Assembly (NCBI RefSeq): GCF_027595985.1
Contig: NC_073302.1
Location: forward strand, 401,805,310 to 401,869,309
DNA length: 64,000 nucleotides
Direction of reading: 5' to 3'
From: Sorex araneus
Taxonomy: Eukaryota; Chordata; Mammalia; Eulipotyphla; Soricidae
Shown here: in pieces, positions 11,611-23,100 of the stretch
Numbering within the stretch: position 1 is the stretch's first letter
Layout: every line of letters starts with the position of its first letter
Notes under the pieces: generated by a model
Seen by the model: the letters and a program-made list of their open reading frames with translations, nothing else
The model's database searches: none
Told to the model about the DNA's origin: nothing
Translations under genes and position numbers: made by a program

Positions 11611-11634
11611 ACACACACACACACACACACACAC
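11611..11634. repeat. (CA)n microsatellite
   Basis: 12 uninterrupted AC units after a GTGCGCGCGTGCGT alternating tract. Confidence 0.95.
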
Positions 11635-11723
11635 GTCAGACTCAAGAGTAGGTGCTTATATTTTAAGTGCTTAAAATTTGTGTGTCATATAAAAATCTGG
11701 CAGAATTTAAAGACAAAAACAGG

Positions 11724-11845
11724 GGTCAGGGATTTGGCTCTAAAGCTAGAATACAAGCCTTGCATATGTGAGGTCAGGGTTTCCATTCTTGGCATTGTAT
11801 CAACCCCTGAGCCCTGCCAGAAATGGACCCCACAACAATAAAATA
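11724..11845 (+). mobile_element. Degenerate tRNA-derived SINE
   Basis: GGGGTCAGGGATTTGGCTC resembles an older, tRNA-Ala-like head; CCTTGCATATGTGAGG and TTCCATTCTTGGCATT follow. Confidence 0.45.
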
Positions 11846-12814
11846 TATACTTTTTAATTTTCAAGGAAATAAAAAAGAACGGACCAAACAAATTTTAAAC
11901 ACTACTATGCAAAATATTTGCAGTGATACTGATATCTTTGAGTTCTGCATATTTAATACTCTTCATTAGTACAACAGCAATGAAGGAAACAAAGATTTAA
12001 CATTTTATAAGCAGACATAAATTCTAAATTTCATAATGGGATCCAGAGTGTCTATATTTCAATGTGCAAATTTTGGAAGGAAGATAAGAGTACTAATATA
12101 TACAAGTCATAAATTTTACTTTTAGTATCAACACAAATTTCTACCTGTTCATGTTTTATTCTATTTATTTACATTCCCTGATTAAGTCTCAAGTTCTGCA
12201 AGGGAAGATAATCTGAAATGCAAGATATTTTCTTCATTCCCTTATTCTCACAGTAAAAATGTAATACACAGTATCTGAAGGTTTTAGATCTTTGATATTC
12301 TAAAATTTGATTATTCCTTCTGCAGTCAATATACAGTAGATTACAGAAAGAATTTAAAAGGCCTGTAGATCTTAAAGATCTTCCCTACCTGTTCTCTTTA
12401 TGATTTATAGTGTGCATGCAAAACACATTAAACAATTTTTTCATTAAGCAGAAGAATCATAAAGCCAGCAAATTTTATTTACAAATTAAGTAGTTATGTC
12501 AGATGAGAAAGATTAAGAGGCATTCCACCACTTAGAAGACCTGAACACAGTCACATTTTATCAGCTTTCAAGACTCTGGAAAAAAGTAACACATTTTTCC
12601 ATCTGTCTAGGGAAAGAAATAATTCTGTATAGAGGGAATCAGTTTATCATAACATCCCAGAGCTCATACCTACCTAATTTAGCAACTCTGTTTAAGGAAC
12701 TCTTCACAAAATTCTCTGCTGACATAAGTCAACTTCTAATCATTAGTTTTTAAGAGAAAAACAAGATTCAAACTGGAACTAATTTCAAGGGCTTATGGAG
12801 TCTACTGAAAACTT

Positions 12815-13090
12815 TTAAGGGTCACTGTATCACTGTCATCCCATTGTTCATCAATTTTCTTGAGGGGGCGCCAGTAACGTTTCCATTTGCCCCTGTCCCG
12901 TGCTAGTGTAGCCCAATGGCATACTGGAGGCTCTTTCAGGGTCAGGGGAATGAGGACCATCATTGTTACTGTTTTTAGCATATTGAGTACGCACAGATAG
13001 CTTGCCAGGCTCTGCTGTGTGGATGGCATATTCTCAGTAGCTTGACGGGCTCTCTGAGAGGGATGGAGGATTTTGGGGCAGCCTCTCATT
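12815..13090 (-). mobile_element. SINE-B body, long form
   Basis: Starts with the tail complement CACTGTATCACTGTCATCC and contains TGGAGGCTCTTTCAGGGTC, the extra internal segment shared with 8615-8885. It ends with CTCTCTGAGAGGGATGGAGG. Confidence 0.8.
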
Positions 13091-13115
13091 GCCTTTACAG
13101 GTGTTCCCAGTCAGG

Positions 13116-13165
13116 CATATATATAAATATAAGTATACATATATATATACATATATATATATTTC
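13116..13165. repeat. (TA)n-rich tract
   Basis: ATATATAT runs broken by ACATA; low complexity. Confidence 0.8.
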
Positions 13166-14889
13166 CCAAGATAACAAGATAACAACAAAGCGTCAAGTGT
13201 GAGAAAATAATTACAAACCAAAGGCAAAAAAACTATAGTTATCAGTTTTAGTATTTATTGAAAGGTGGAAGACAAGGAAAACTCCTCTCAAACTCCAAAA
13301 GCAAATCTTGCACCTTTGCTAAAAATAAAATGTATTTTTTATATTTGCTTTACATGACGTGAATTTGTCCAAAAAGTAACTCAATGCAAATTTACCAAAA
13401 CAGTGCTAATTTATTATTTACAAAATGGTATTATCTAAGTATTTCGAGGGAAAATGTCTTACACTCACAAACACTAATAAAATACCTTGAAGCTAACCTA
13501 AAAAATAAAATCTTTCCTACCTTTCATGACTCCCCCAAACTTACAGAAATGGATTAAAAATGATTATGTGGAACAAAGCATAGTTATGTGTGGACACATA
13601 CACACACACACATGTCATACTAGATTAACTTAATCTTTCTTTATGGTCAACAGCCTTAGTGAGAGGAATACAATGAATATGGCTTCAGTAAAGTTTTCAA
13701 CCAATTTTACAAATGCTTAATTTTTTTGCTAGCTAACCAGCTAACCTGAGTATGGAATATATATTACTTAGATAGCTAAATGGGCATAAACAAAAGTGAT
13801 TTAAAAACAAAAGCACTGTATCGGACACCACTGAGTTACCTTAATTTTTAAAAAATCTGTGTATCAACTTAATAATTTATGTAACAATATATAGATCATG
13901 TAGGAACTATTATCTGAACTGCTTCATTGTTCTGATCCAAGAAACTGGAAATAATAGCAAAAAATCTGTGTTCAGAAAAAAGAACTGGAATGTACTAACT
14001 AGAAACCATTAATATAATGCAATATTGAAATAGAAATAATTTGTGTATAACAAAGGTAGTCAAAAAGGTCTCAGACTGCATCTCAAGAGGATTTTAAAAT
14101 TATAACCCGTAAGACAAGAAACATAAGCATTATTCAAGGTGACATGGCTGTAACTGGAAATCTGAGCCCACTGATTTATATTTCATCTCCAACAGAGGTA
14201 TGCATTTTACAAAACAATTTTTTTTAATATGGAGAAGTTTGGATATAGGTTATATAAGAAACTGCCTAAAAGCAACCATTATGGTTATTTTAGGTATGTT
14301 TTAAAGTTAAAAGTTTAAGGCTCATATATTTTGAAAGGATTCCCTAAAGACACTTTATTACAATATGACCTCATGCATCTATGTGTAAATTACCAAAAAA
14401 TTGAAAAACAAACTATTACATATATAAATTTTCAATTAAAAACAATAAAATGCATTTTAACCACATCCCCATCTATTTCTCAATACTGGTTTGTTATGAA
14501 CTTGTATCTTTCTCCAAAAGATTGATGCAAATACACAAAGCAATGAGGAACAGAATAAGACAGTAATATATAAAATAGAAGTCCATTGGGGGGAAGGGGG
14601 ACAACCCACAAAATTCCTATTTACATTATCATGATTATACCTTCTTTATCCCATAAAAATCCCTATGTTACAAATATATTGATTTCCTACAAACCACCAA
14701 GATTTCCTACCCTTTTAAACTGAGGACCAGAAATGGCATCATTGCTGCAGTTTGGTTTTTTGTTTTTCAACTGTTGAAATGTCTATAAGTGAAGTTTCTT
14801 TATAACCAGAAGATAAGCAGTTTTATAAATAACATAGATGAGACTTGAACGGAAGCCACTGAAATAGAACATTAGCCCAAACGGCAATG

Positions 14890-14912
14890 TGTGTGCATGC
14901 ACACGCAAACAA

Positions 14913-14963
<51 letters not shown>

Positions 14964-15015
14964 CACACACACACACTGAAATTCTCGCTCGCTCTCTCTC
15001 TCTCACACACACACA

Positions 15016-15067
<52 letters not shown>
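14890..15067. repeat. Compound (CA)n-(CT)n microsatellite in probable RSBN1L 3'UTR
   Basis: About 31 CA units (14915-14976, with one GC interruption), a short linker, a CT run with an inner CA block, then about 26 CT units up to 15067. Confidence 0.97.
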
Positions 15068-15070
<3 letters not shown>

Positions 15071-16113
15071 AAATTCATCAAAGCATGAGCCCGGAATACT
15101 AAAGACAAATAAACTACATTTGTAATAAGCAGAGTTCTTTACATAAGGCTACAGTAAGGAGATTTGTTTGACTTGATTACAGCAGTGGTAGCAGTGAATG
15201 CAATCTGAAATAGTGCTCACTGAGTTTTGTTTTAAATTATCTTTAGTGAGGCAATGGCAATCCTGTTTCCTATCCCAATTTTCTTTTGTAGAGCTTCTTT
15301 TGAGAAAATTCTATTTACCTTGCTAGGGTAAGGACTAGAGATCCTTAGAGAGCTGACGAAATATCCTATTTTCTTAGTTTTATCTCTATATATGGCAGTT
15401 AGTCATTGCCCTTATTTTAAGACTTTGTATTTGCCTTACTTTCCTCCTATTTGTAAGAAAACTGTAAAAGAGGATCCTAATTGCTTACAAGTAAACTTCC
15501 TGAAACTAAAGATTTTTATTCAGCTGGTTTTTAAGTGTATTTTAGGACTAATTAATCTGGCCACATAATTTAGAAAAGTTAGATGTCATTAATAGACCTT
15601 GTTTCTCCAAACTTTCTAAAATTATTACCTAAACTGCTCTTAATATTTATTTTAAAAGTACTCCAAGTCACATATCATTCAGCACTTATGCAATATATGG
15701 TAAGCATATATTCCCATAGACACATACGTACACACACTAACACACACATCCTTCATAACAATCTTTAAAATGCTTGCAGTGTGGGAAATTTAAGTATTGA
15801 TAATTTGAAAAATATATATTTGTACTCCATTACTATCATAAATGGATATACCAACAGAAACTTAATAGATCAAATGATGTAACTGAATTGTTAATCTTTT
15901 CTCCATCCCAACAGAAAACATTTATTATATGAACCTTTATTAAGTGGCTCACATTTCAGTATAAATCACACTAAAAAGAATTTTTAAATTTATTTACACT
16001 ACTGTGTTGACATATTTAAAATGGGGGGTGGGAAGACTGTATAAACAAGCTCTATGGAAAAGCCATAAATTGTCAAAAAAAGAATTCTGGCTCATATTAT
16101 GGGAAAAAAAAGT

Positions 16114-16217
16114 ATGCATGCGTGCATATGTGTGTGAATATATGTACACAAACATACATGTATACACAAACATCCACACACACATTCACACACAACACAC
16201 ATCACACACACACACAT
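16114..16217. repeat. Imperfect CA/TG-rich low-complexity tract
   Basis: GCATGCGTGCATATGTGTGTG followed by ACACAAACATACATGTATAC and CACACAC runs; alternating purine-pyrimidine. Confidence 0.8.
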
Positions 16218-16502
16218 AAATGATAATATCAGTTCTGTTTTAAAACGTAGAACTCCAACTCAAATAACTTTTTTAAAGAATTCTGTTTAGACCTGCAGTG
16301 TTTACAGTGCAACTGGCCCTAAGTGCTTTGATAATTCACAGTTATGGACAGGCACTGAGGAATGTTACAAAGCTACATAAACTATATTTTGTAACAGGAT
16401 TTGGGAGCAAGTCTCTGACTTGCATTCAGAATTCATGAATCTTTATTACATTATTAAGCTGTTGTTTTTAAAAAACAATTTTTTTAAGTGGTATGTACAA
16501 AT

Positions 16503-17144
16503 TTAACACAAAATGTCATCATCTTTTCTATCTTGATTTGAATGTGCTGAATTATGTTGCCTTGTGTCAACTAGACTTATGTGGCTTCCAGGACACAATT
16601 CTTCCTTTAAATCTTTGTTGCTATTTTCAAATTTAGAGTCCATGTCCATCTCAAATTCTGTGAATTGAACATGATCCAACTTTGCTTTAACATTCTTGCT
16701 ATCCATATTATTCTGTGCTCTAGTCTTTTCAGAAATACAAACATTCATAGGTTCTTCCTTGATTCTTACAGATGACATAGGTTCATGTTTAATCTGCTGT
16801 AATTCGTGTGTAGAGTGAAGCTTGTCTGACAAAACAAGATCCAAGGAACTTTTGCTTACAGCACTAGCCATGTTATCAATACAAGGTCCAAGAACTGAAG
16901 ATGTGGAATCTGATAATGTGCCTGTTACATGAGTAGTTGTATTCTGAACAGTGTCCTCGTCTGAGTGATACAACTTGAGCCGAACGTGCCATGCTAAACT
17001 GCACACAGCTGAAACTGTCTTGAACTGATGAACAACATTCCTTGGAATAAAATAAATGTCATTATCATACAGCTGAATCCTGGCATAGCGAATACCTTCT
17101 CGCCTCAATTGATTAAGTTTTGCATCATCAACCCATTGGACACA
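16503..17144 (-). CDS. RSBN1L: RSBN1L exon 8, terminal coding part
   Basis: 642 nt of coding sequence including the stop; the acceptor is AATTTTTTTTTTCAG. It opens with [20 protein letters not shown], followed by [20 protein letters not shown], which ends the conserved core. The His in VVHQF is the candidate distal metal ligand. After about residue 60 of the exon the protein becomes a poorly conserved Ser/Asp/Glu-rich tail containing two IKHEP/IKEEP motifs ([15 protein letters not shown]) that resemble psi-K-x-E SUMO-attachment sites. It ends KKDDDILC-like (here RKDDDILC). Confidence 0.95.
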   Translation of the reverse strand, partial: CVQWVDDAKLNQLRREGIRYARIQLYDNDIYFIPRNVVHQFKTVSAVCSLAWHVRLKLYHSDEDTVQNTTTHVTGTLSDSTSSVLGPCIDNMASAVSKSSLDLVLSDKLHSTHELQQIKHEPMSSVRIKEEPMNVCISEKTRAQNNMDSKNVKAKLDHVQFTEFEMDMDSKFENSNKDLKEELCPGSHISLVDTRQHNSAHSNQDRKDDDILC

Positions 17145-20100
17145 CTGAAAAAAAAAATTAAAAAGTCAGATTTTCTTTTCACAGTGAAAATTAAACTGAA
17201 AAAAAAAATTATTTAAAGTATACCTGGGACAGGGGTGGTTCGTGTAAATCTAACTGCATTCGCTGAACTACTTCTAAGAAATCTTCAGCATGGAAGCAAA
17301 TTACATCTTTGGTTATTCGAGGTTGATCAGGCCTAAGAAAGGATATAAAATAATGAGTAATCTGTTTTTAATTTTTCACTGTCTTAAATCTTAATTAAAT
17401 TCAAAGTAAAAATATCTTATGGTCAAAACCAAATGTCTTAGAAAATTAAATTGCAAGCAAATGAATACTATATATATTTTAACCCAACTATGAGTTTCAA
17501 AATAAACCCCGTTAAAATCACCTCACTTTATTGTAGTTCTATATAACTGTACTTTTAAAAAAGTGCTAAACTTAAAAATAGTTGTAAAATTTAGAGGTAA
17601 ATATGAGAGAAAGGAAACACTTTCCTTCAGTGAAAATATAACATAACTACACTAACACCTAAAACACCTAAATATACTCAATCAATTAAGATGAAGACAG
17701 TATCTAAAGAGTGATATGATTTGCTCACTAATTCATAAATCTATCCAGTGGAAACTTCTCTTTAGCCAAAATTTTCACTTCCAATTTGTAATAAGCCTGG
17801 TTTTAATATAAAGTCAAGAACGGGACTGGAGGGGCTGGAGTGATAGCACAGGGGGTAGGGCAATTGCCTTGCATGCGGCCGACCCAGGTTCGATTCCCAG
17901 CATCCCATATGGTCCCCCGAGCACCGCCAGGAGTAATTCCTGAGCACAGAGCCAGGGGTAACCCCTAAGCATCGCCAGGTGTGACACAAAAAGCAAAAAA
18001 AAAATAACAGGACTGGAGACAGTTTAGCAGGTAAGGTGTCTGCCTTGCACACAGCTGACATTATTTAGATTTACAACACTGCATATGGGATTGCATATGG
18101 TCTCCCAAGCACTGCCAGGTGTGCCGTGCTTCCCCCCCACCCCCCAAAACCAAAAAAGTAGAAAAGAATAGGAAGGAAAAGGGACAAGGGAGCAAACGAA
18201 GGAGGAATCTAAAACACCAATAACTAATATTGTCTAAGGAAAAAAAAGCACAAGCATCTAAAAAGAGATAAACTCAGAACACTACGGTAAAAGAAAAAGG
18301 CACCACTTTCCTTAACATAATTTAATTTAAAAGCATGGGGGAAGAGAAGGGTTTCATAGGCCAAACTTCATCAGAGGCATAAAGTCCTCTTAAAACACTA
18401 ATAAAAATTTTTTTGGTTTCTTTTGTTTTTTGTTTTGCTTTCTGGATCACACCTGGCAATGCACTGGGGTTACTCCTGGCTCTGCACTCAGGAATCACCC
18501 CGGTGGTGCTCAGAGGACCATATGGGATGCTGGGAATTGAACCTGGGTCAGCCGCGTGCAAGGCAAATGCCCTACCCGCTGTACTATTGCTCCAGCCCCT
18601 AATAAAATTTTTCATTTGCTACCTTGATGTGTTTTTGTTTAGGGGGCCACACCACGTGCTGACTCAGGAGTTACTCCTGGCTCTGCACTCAGGGATCACT
18701 GCTAGTGGTGCTCAGGGCCAGATGAGATACTGGGGATTGAACCCTGGTCGGCTATGTGTACTATCTCTTCGGCCCTGCTATCTTCAATAATAACAGACTA
18801 CAGGAGCATTGGCATAGGAGGCAAACTATGTTATAATATTGAAAACATAGTATGATATCTCAAATTCATTCATCCATTAATTCTGGTCGCTGAATATATT
18901 GGTAGGTTAACAATAGTCTTTTCCACTGTAAAACTACAAGCCACAAAAATGATTTTTATTCAATAAACATTTATCAGGAACTATCGAAAAAGAAATGTAA
19001 TTTCTCCCTAGTATAAAGTGAATGCAAGAACATATGCCAATAATAATATAAGGGTACTTGTAGGCAAAATACTAATAAGAATACTGTCTAATAAAGCCAT
19101 GAAATAGGAATATTTACACTAAAAGAAGTTATTCCTTGAATATACTTTTTTAAAGTATGCTGTTAAAGTACATTAAAGTATAATGTACTTTACTGATGAC
19201 TACAAATTTGGATTTCACCCTAAATAAATATATTTGCTCTGGGGTCACACCCAATTGTGTTCATACCTCTTAACAGTGTACATAGGTCTCTCTGGGCTGT
19301 GCACAAGAGATCACGCAGGGAGTGCTAAGGATTGAGCCTGAGTTTCTTGCATGCAAGGTATGTGCTCGAGCTGGTTGAGCTCTCTCTCTGGCCCACCTAA
19401 AGTAAATCCTAATGTCACTCTCAAATCGTTTATACTAAACATTCAAGAAAAACATTCGAGAACTGGAATGATAGTACACTGGGTAGGGTGCTTGGTCTGG
19501 CACTCAGCCAACTGGGATTCAATCCCCAGCATCCCATATGGTCCCCTGTTCCTCACCAGGAGTGATCCCTGAACATGAATAAACGCTCCACCCCCTGCCC
19601 ACAAAAAAAGAAAAGAAAAACCTCTGAAACTGGAGTTTGTGATAATTCAACAGAGAAAAAATTGCTTTTACTGTTTCACAAAATCATTACATTTAAACCA
19701 AATTCTAAGAACATAAAACTTTATGAAAATTAACAGATTTTTGAAAATTACTTTTTAACCAAATATAATTCAATTATAAAATAATGGCTCATACAATTAA
19801 TAGTCACTGGTCCAATGTACCTGTCACTGTCACTGTCATCCCGTCATCCTGTTGCTCATCGATTTGTTCGAGCGGGCATCAGTAACATCTCCATTGTGAG
19901 ACTTGTTTTTACTGTTTTGTCATATCGAATACACATTTCTTATTTATTTAGGTTTGGGGGCCATACCTGGAGATGCTCAATGGTCACTCCAGGGTCTGCG
20001 CTGAGGAATAACTCCTGGTAGTGTTCAGAGGGCCACAGAGGATGCCAGAGAGAGAAACCAGGATTGTCGGGGAAGGCCAGCGCCCTACCCTCTGCACTAT

Positions 20101-23100
20101 CACTCTGGCCCTAATACTGTTTCTTAAGAACCTCTTAGCGTTAGTTCAATATTGGGTTTTGTTTTTTTAATTTGGTTTTGGGGCCACACTTGGTGATGCT
20201 CAGGGATTACTTCTGGCTCTGCACTCAGGAATTACTTCTGGTAGTGCTCAGGGGACCATATTGAATGCTGGGGATCAAACCCAGGTCAGTCATGTGCAAG
20301 GCCATATCTGCTGTACAATTATCTAGCCCCAGTACTAGCTACTTTTGAATAGCTAAAATTGATAAGTCATAATAAAGCAGTTTAGTTTATAAAATATAAC
20401 CAGAATGTTTTTTTCTTGCTTTTCTTGGTTTGGGGCCATACCCAGCAGTGCTCAGGTGCTACTCCCAGCACACTACTCAGATGACCATAACAATACTGAG
20501 GATTTAAGACAGAGCCTCCAGCATGCAAACATACATATAAGCTCTAGACCGTGGAACTACCTCCCTGCCCCTGAGTTTTCTCTTTTTAACATATATACCA
20601 GTCACTCTTGAAAATAAAATTTCCTCATAGAAAGTCAAAAAAATAGTAAAAAAATTTAAACAGGCCAGAGAAATAGTACAGTGGGAAAGGTGTTTGCCTT
20701 GCACATAGCCGACCTGGGTTCGATCCCTGGCATCCCGTATGGTCCCTGAGCACTGCCAGGAGATAATTCCTGAGTGCAGAGCCAGGAATAAACCTGGGAA
20801 TGGCCTAAATAAATAAATAATAAAGCCATAGAAAATTACATAATATTGACATTTCATATTTTCAGACTCAAGATGGTTAATTTAGAAAAAATTGCCTAGT
20901 TTCTAATCAACTCCTTTATTAACAAAAAAAAAAAGACTGCTTTGTACCAAAATAACACTCAATTTGAAAAGAGAACCTAAAAAAAATCTTACAGTGTGAA
21001 TACAGCTTAGTTGTATTTTACCAGTAGGTGAGAAATTTCTCAATGTGTGGAATGATACCTTACGTATAGCTGACCCTTGACAATGGGGGTTGAGAATAAG
21101 GTTAAGGGAACAGATGCCTATATAGATGCCTATATAGCTGAAAAGCTACACATAACTTTTACCGCCCAAACTTAGGTGTTAATATTGCTAACAGTGACTA
21201 AACAGTCAACAAAACCATAGTCAATTAACACATATGTTGTATATATTTTACATACTACGTTGTCACAATAAAGTTCAATAGACGCACACGAATGGTTCCT
21301 CTGTTCCTAAGAGACCATGATCCCGGAGGCCCACTAGCTCCTTTCGGCACCCAGTGGCTTCTTGCAAAAATGCCTTTAGACTGTGAACTAAGCTACAGCC
21401 CCATGCCGCCCCAGGAGGAGAAAGGTTTTTCTCTCTCGGCCTTTCCTTTCGGCCAAACGAGCTTGCAGTGATGCGGCTTCTGGCAGAAATTTCTCTGGAC
21501 TTAATTACTAAAATACCAGAAATCCTCATATGCTCTTCATTCTCATCAATGGAAAACAAATTATCAAATGATGCCTTTTCAGCAGGTCTTTTCATGGTTT
21601 TTTTTTGTTTTTTTTTTTTGCTTTTTGTGTCACACCCAGCAATGCACAGGAGTTACTCCTGGCTCGTGAACTCAGGAATTCCTCCTAGCGGTGCTCAGGG
21701 ACCATATGGGATGCTGGGAATCGAACCCGGGTCGGCCACGTGCAAGGCAAATGCCCTACCCACTGTACTATCGCTCCAGTCCCTCAGCGGGTCTTTTTGT
21801 TGGGGGAAAATTCCAAATAATAATAGTGAGTTTTCTGTTGTAATATTGAATGTAATCAAAGTAAAGGGAGAGTAAAGTGAAAACCATCAGCCACTCAGCG
21901 GGGGATGGGTGTTTGATCATTATATGACTGAGACTTAAACCTGAAAGCTTTGTAACTTTTCTCATGGTTACTCAATTTTAATTTTCTCAATTAAAAAAAA
22001 AAGTTAAACAGAAAAATTTTTGAAAATTTTGTCAATTTGAAAAATCATGAGAAAATTAATTTACAGTACTGTATTGTATTAATACCACGTTTAATGTGTC
22101 AACCAAAAAACCTGAGTTTAAGTACAGCTCAAACCTGTGTTATTCAGGGGTCAACTGTATTTTAAAAAATATTAGAGGCCAAATATTAGTATAGTAGGTA
22201 AGGCTCTTGCCTTGCAGGCGGCAGCAGTAATCCCTGCGTGCGAAGCCAAGAGTAAACCTGAATACCACTGGATGTGCTCTCCCTCCCCCCAAAACAGCAA
22301 CTGATACATACCACTCTCCACAGTGTACAGCTTTCAGTACTCCAACAGCAGCTGTAGTCTGTCGTTCAAAACCTTGTCCTATGTGGTCCGCATGGGCTCT
22401 TGTCCTGTCTTCAAAGAGCATCTCACGAGGCTCACTAGTTCGAGGTAGGTACTGCAGGTTTTTAATTTCATTGGTAGTTCTGTTCAAAAAGAAGTTATAT
22501 TGTTTTTGAAGGTATGAGTGAGAGAGCTGCCTTAATTATGACCAAAGTTTAAAGATTTTCAAACATTTGTACTGATGTAATAGGGCTTAAGGGTCATCAA
22601 ACATTTAGTAACCATATAACTTTTTTTTTTTTTTTTTTGCTTTTTGGGTCACACCCAGCGATGCTCAGGGGTTACTCCTGGCTCTGCACTCAGGAATTAC
22701 TCCTGGTGGTGCTTGGGGGACCATATGGGATGCCGGGGATCGAACCCGGGTCGGCCGCATGCAAGGCAAATGCCCTACCCGCTGTGCTATCGCTCCGGCC
22801 CCCAGTAACCATATAATTAAGAATAAAGGAAATCTGAAGTCACCGCTTCCAAATAATTTTATTTTTGGTGTTGGGGCCAAACCAGGCAGTATGTGGGGCT
22901 GGAGCAGTAGTACAGCGGGGAGGGCATTTGCCTTGTGTGCAGCCAACCAGGGTTCAATCACCAACATCAATCACAACATTGTCTCCCAAGCACTGCCAGG
23001 AGTAATTCCTTAGTGCAAAGTCAGGAGTAATCCCTGAGTATTGCCAGGTGTGACATCCCTCCTCCAAAAAAAAGAGGAGGAAAAAAAGAAACCAGTCAGT

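Larger units (their letters stand above)
12400..16502 (-). other. RSBN1L: Probable RSBN1L 3' untranslated region
   Basis: Inferred. From the stop down to about 13165 there is no SINE at all, unlike every other 4-kb stretch here, which suggests exonic constraint. Candidate AATAAA signals on the - strand (TTTATT on +) lie at about 16442-16447, 15921-15941, 13254-13259 and near 12472. The distal ones would give a 3-4 kb 3'UTR. The cleavage site cannot be fixed from sequence. The interval includes one SINE-B copy (12815-13090), a TA repeat and the long compound CA/CT microsatellite. Confidence 0.45.
17333..22311 (-). other. RSBN1L: RSBN1L intron 6
   Basis: About 5 kb. It has a dense cluster of SINEs (17831-20822) in both orientations and an L1-tailed retroposon (21280-22010) that has itself received a SINE. 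17340-17830, 18160-18405, 18780-19230, 19620-19815 and 20830-21275 show no feature I can name. Confidence 0.9.

Noticed and set aside
12802..13089. Open frame of 95 codons on -
   Set aside because: It is the SINE-B long form read through, including its extra internal segment.
14872..15108. Overlapping open frames with CVCV/RERE or THTH/SLSL repeats
   Set aside because: Direct translation of the CA/CT microsatellite in all frames. The same holds for 35511-35854 and 59162-59481.
16442..16447. AATAAA about 56 bases after the RSBN1L stop as the sole poly(A) signal
   Set aside because: It would give an implausibly short 3'UTR for this gene family, and the SINE-free region beyond it suggests a longer one. 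Kept only as a candidate.
18413..18790. Open frame of 125 codons on +
   Set aside because: Translation of the complements of two adjacent SINEs; no support outside the repeat.
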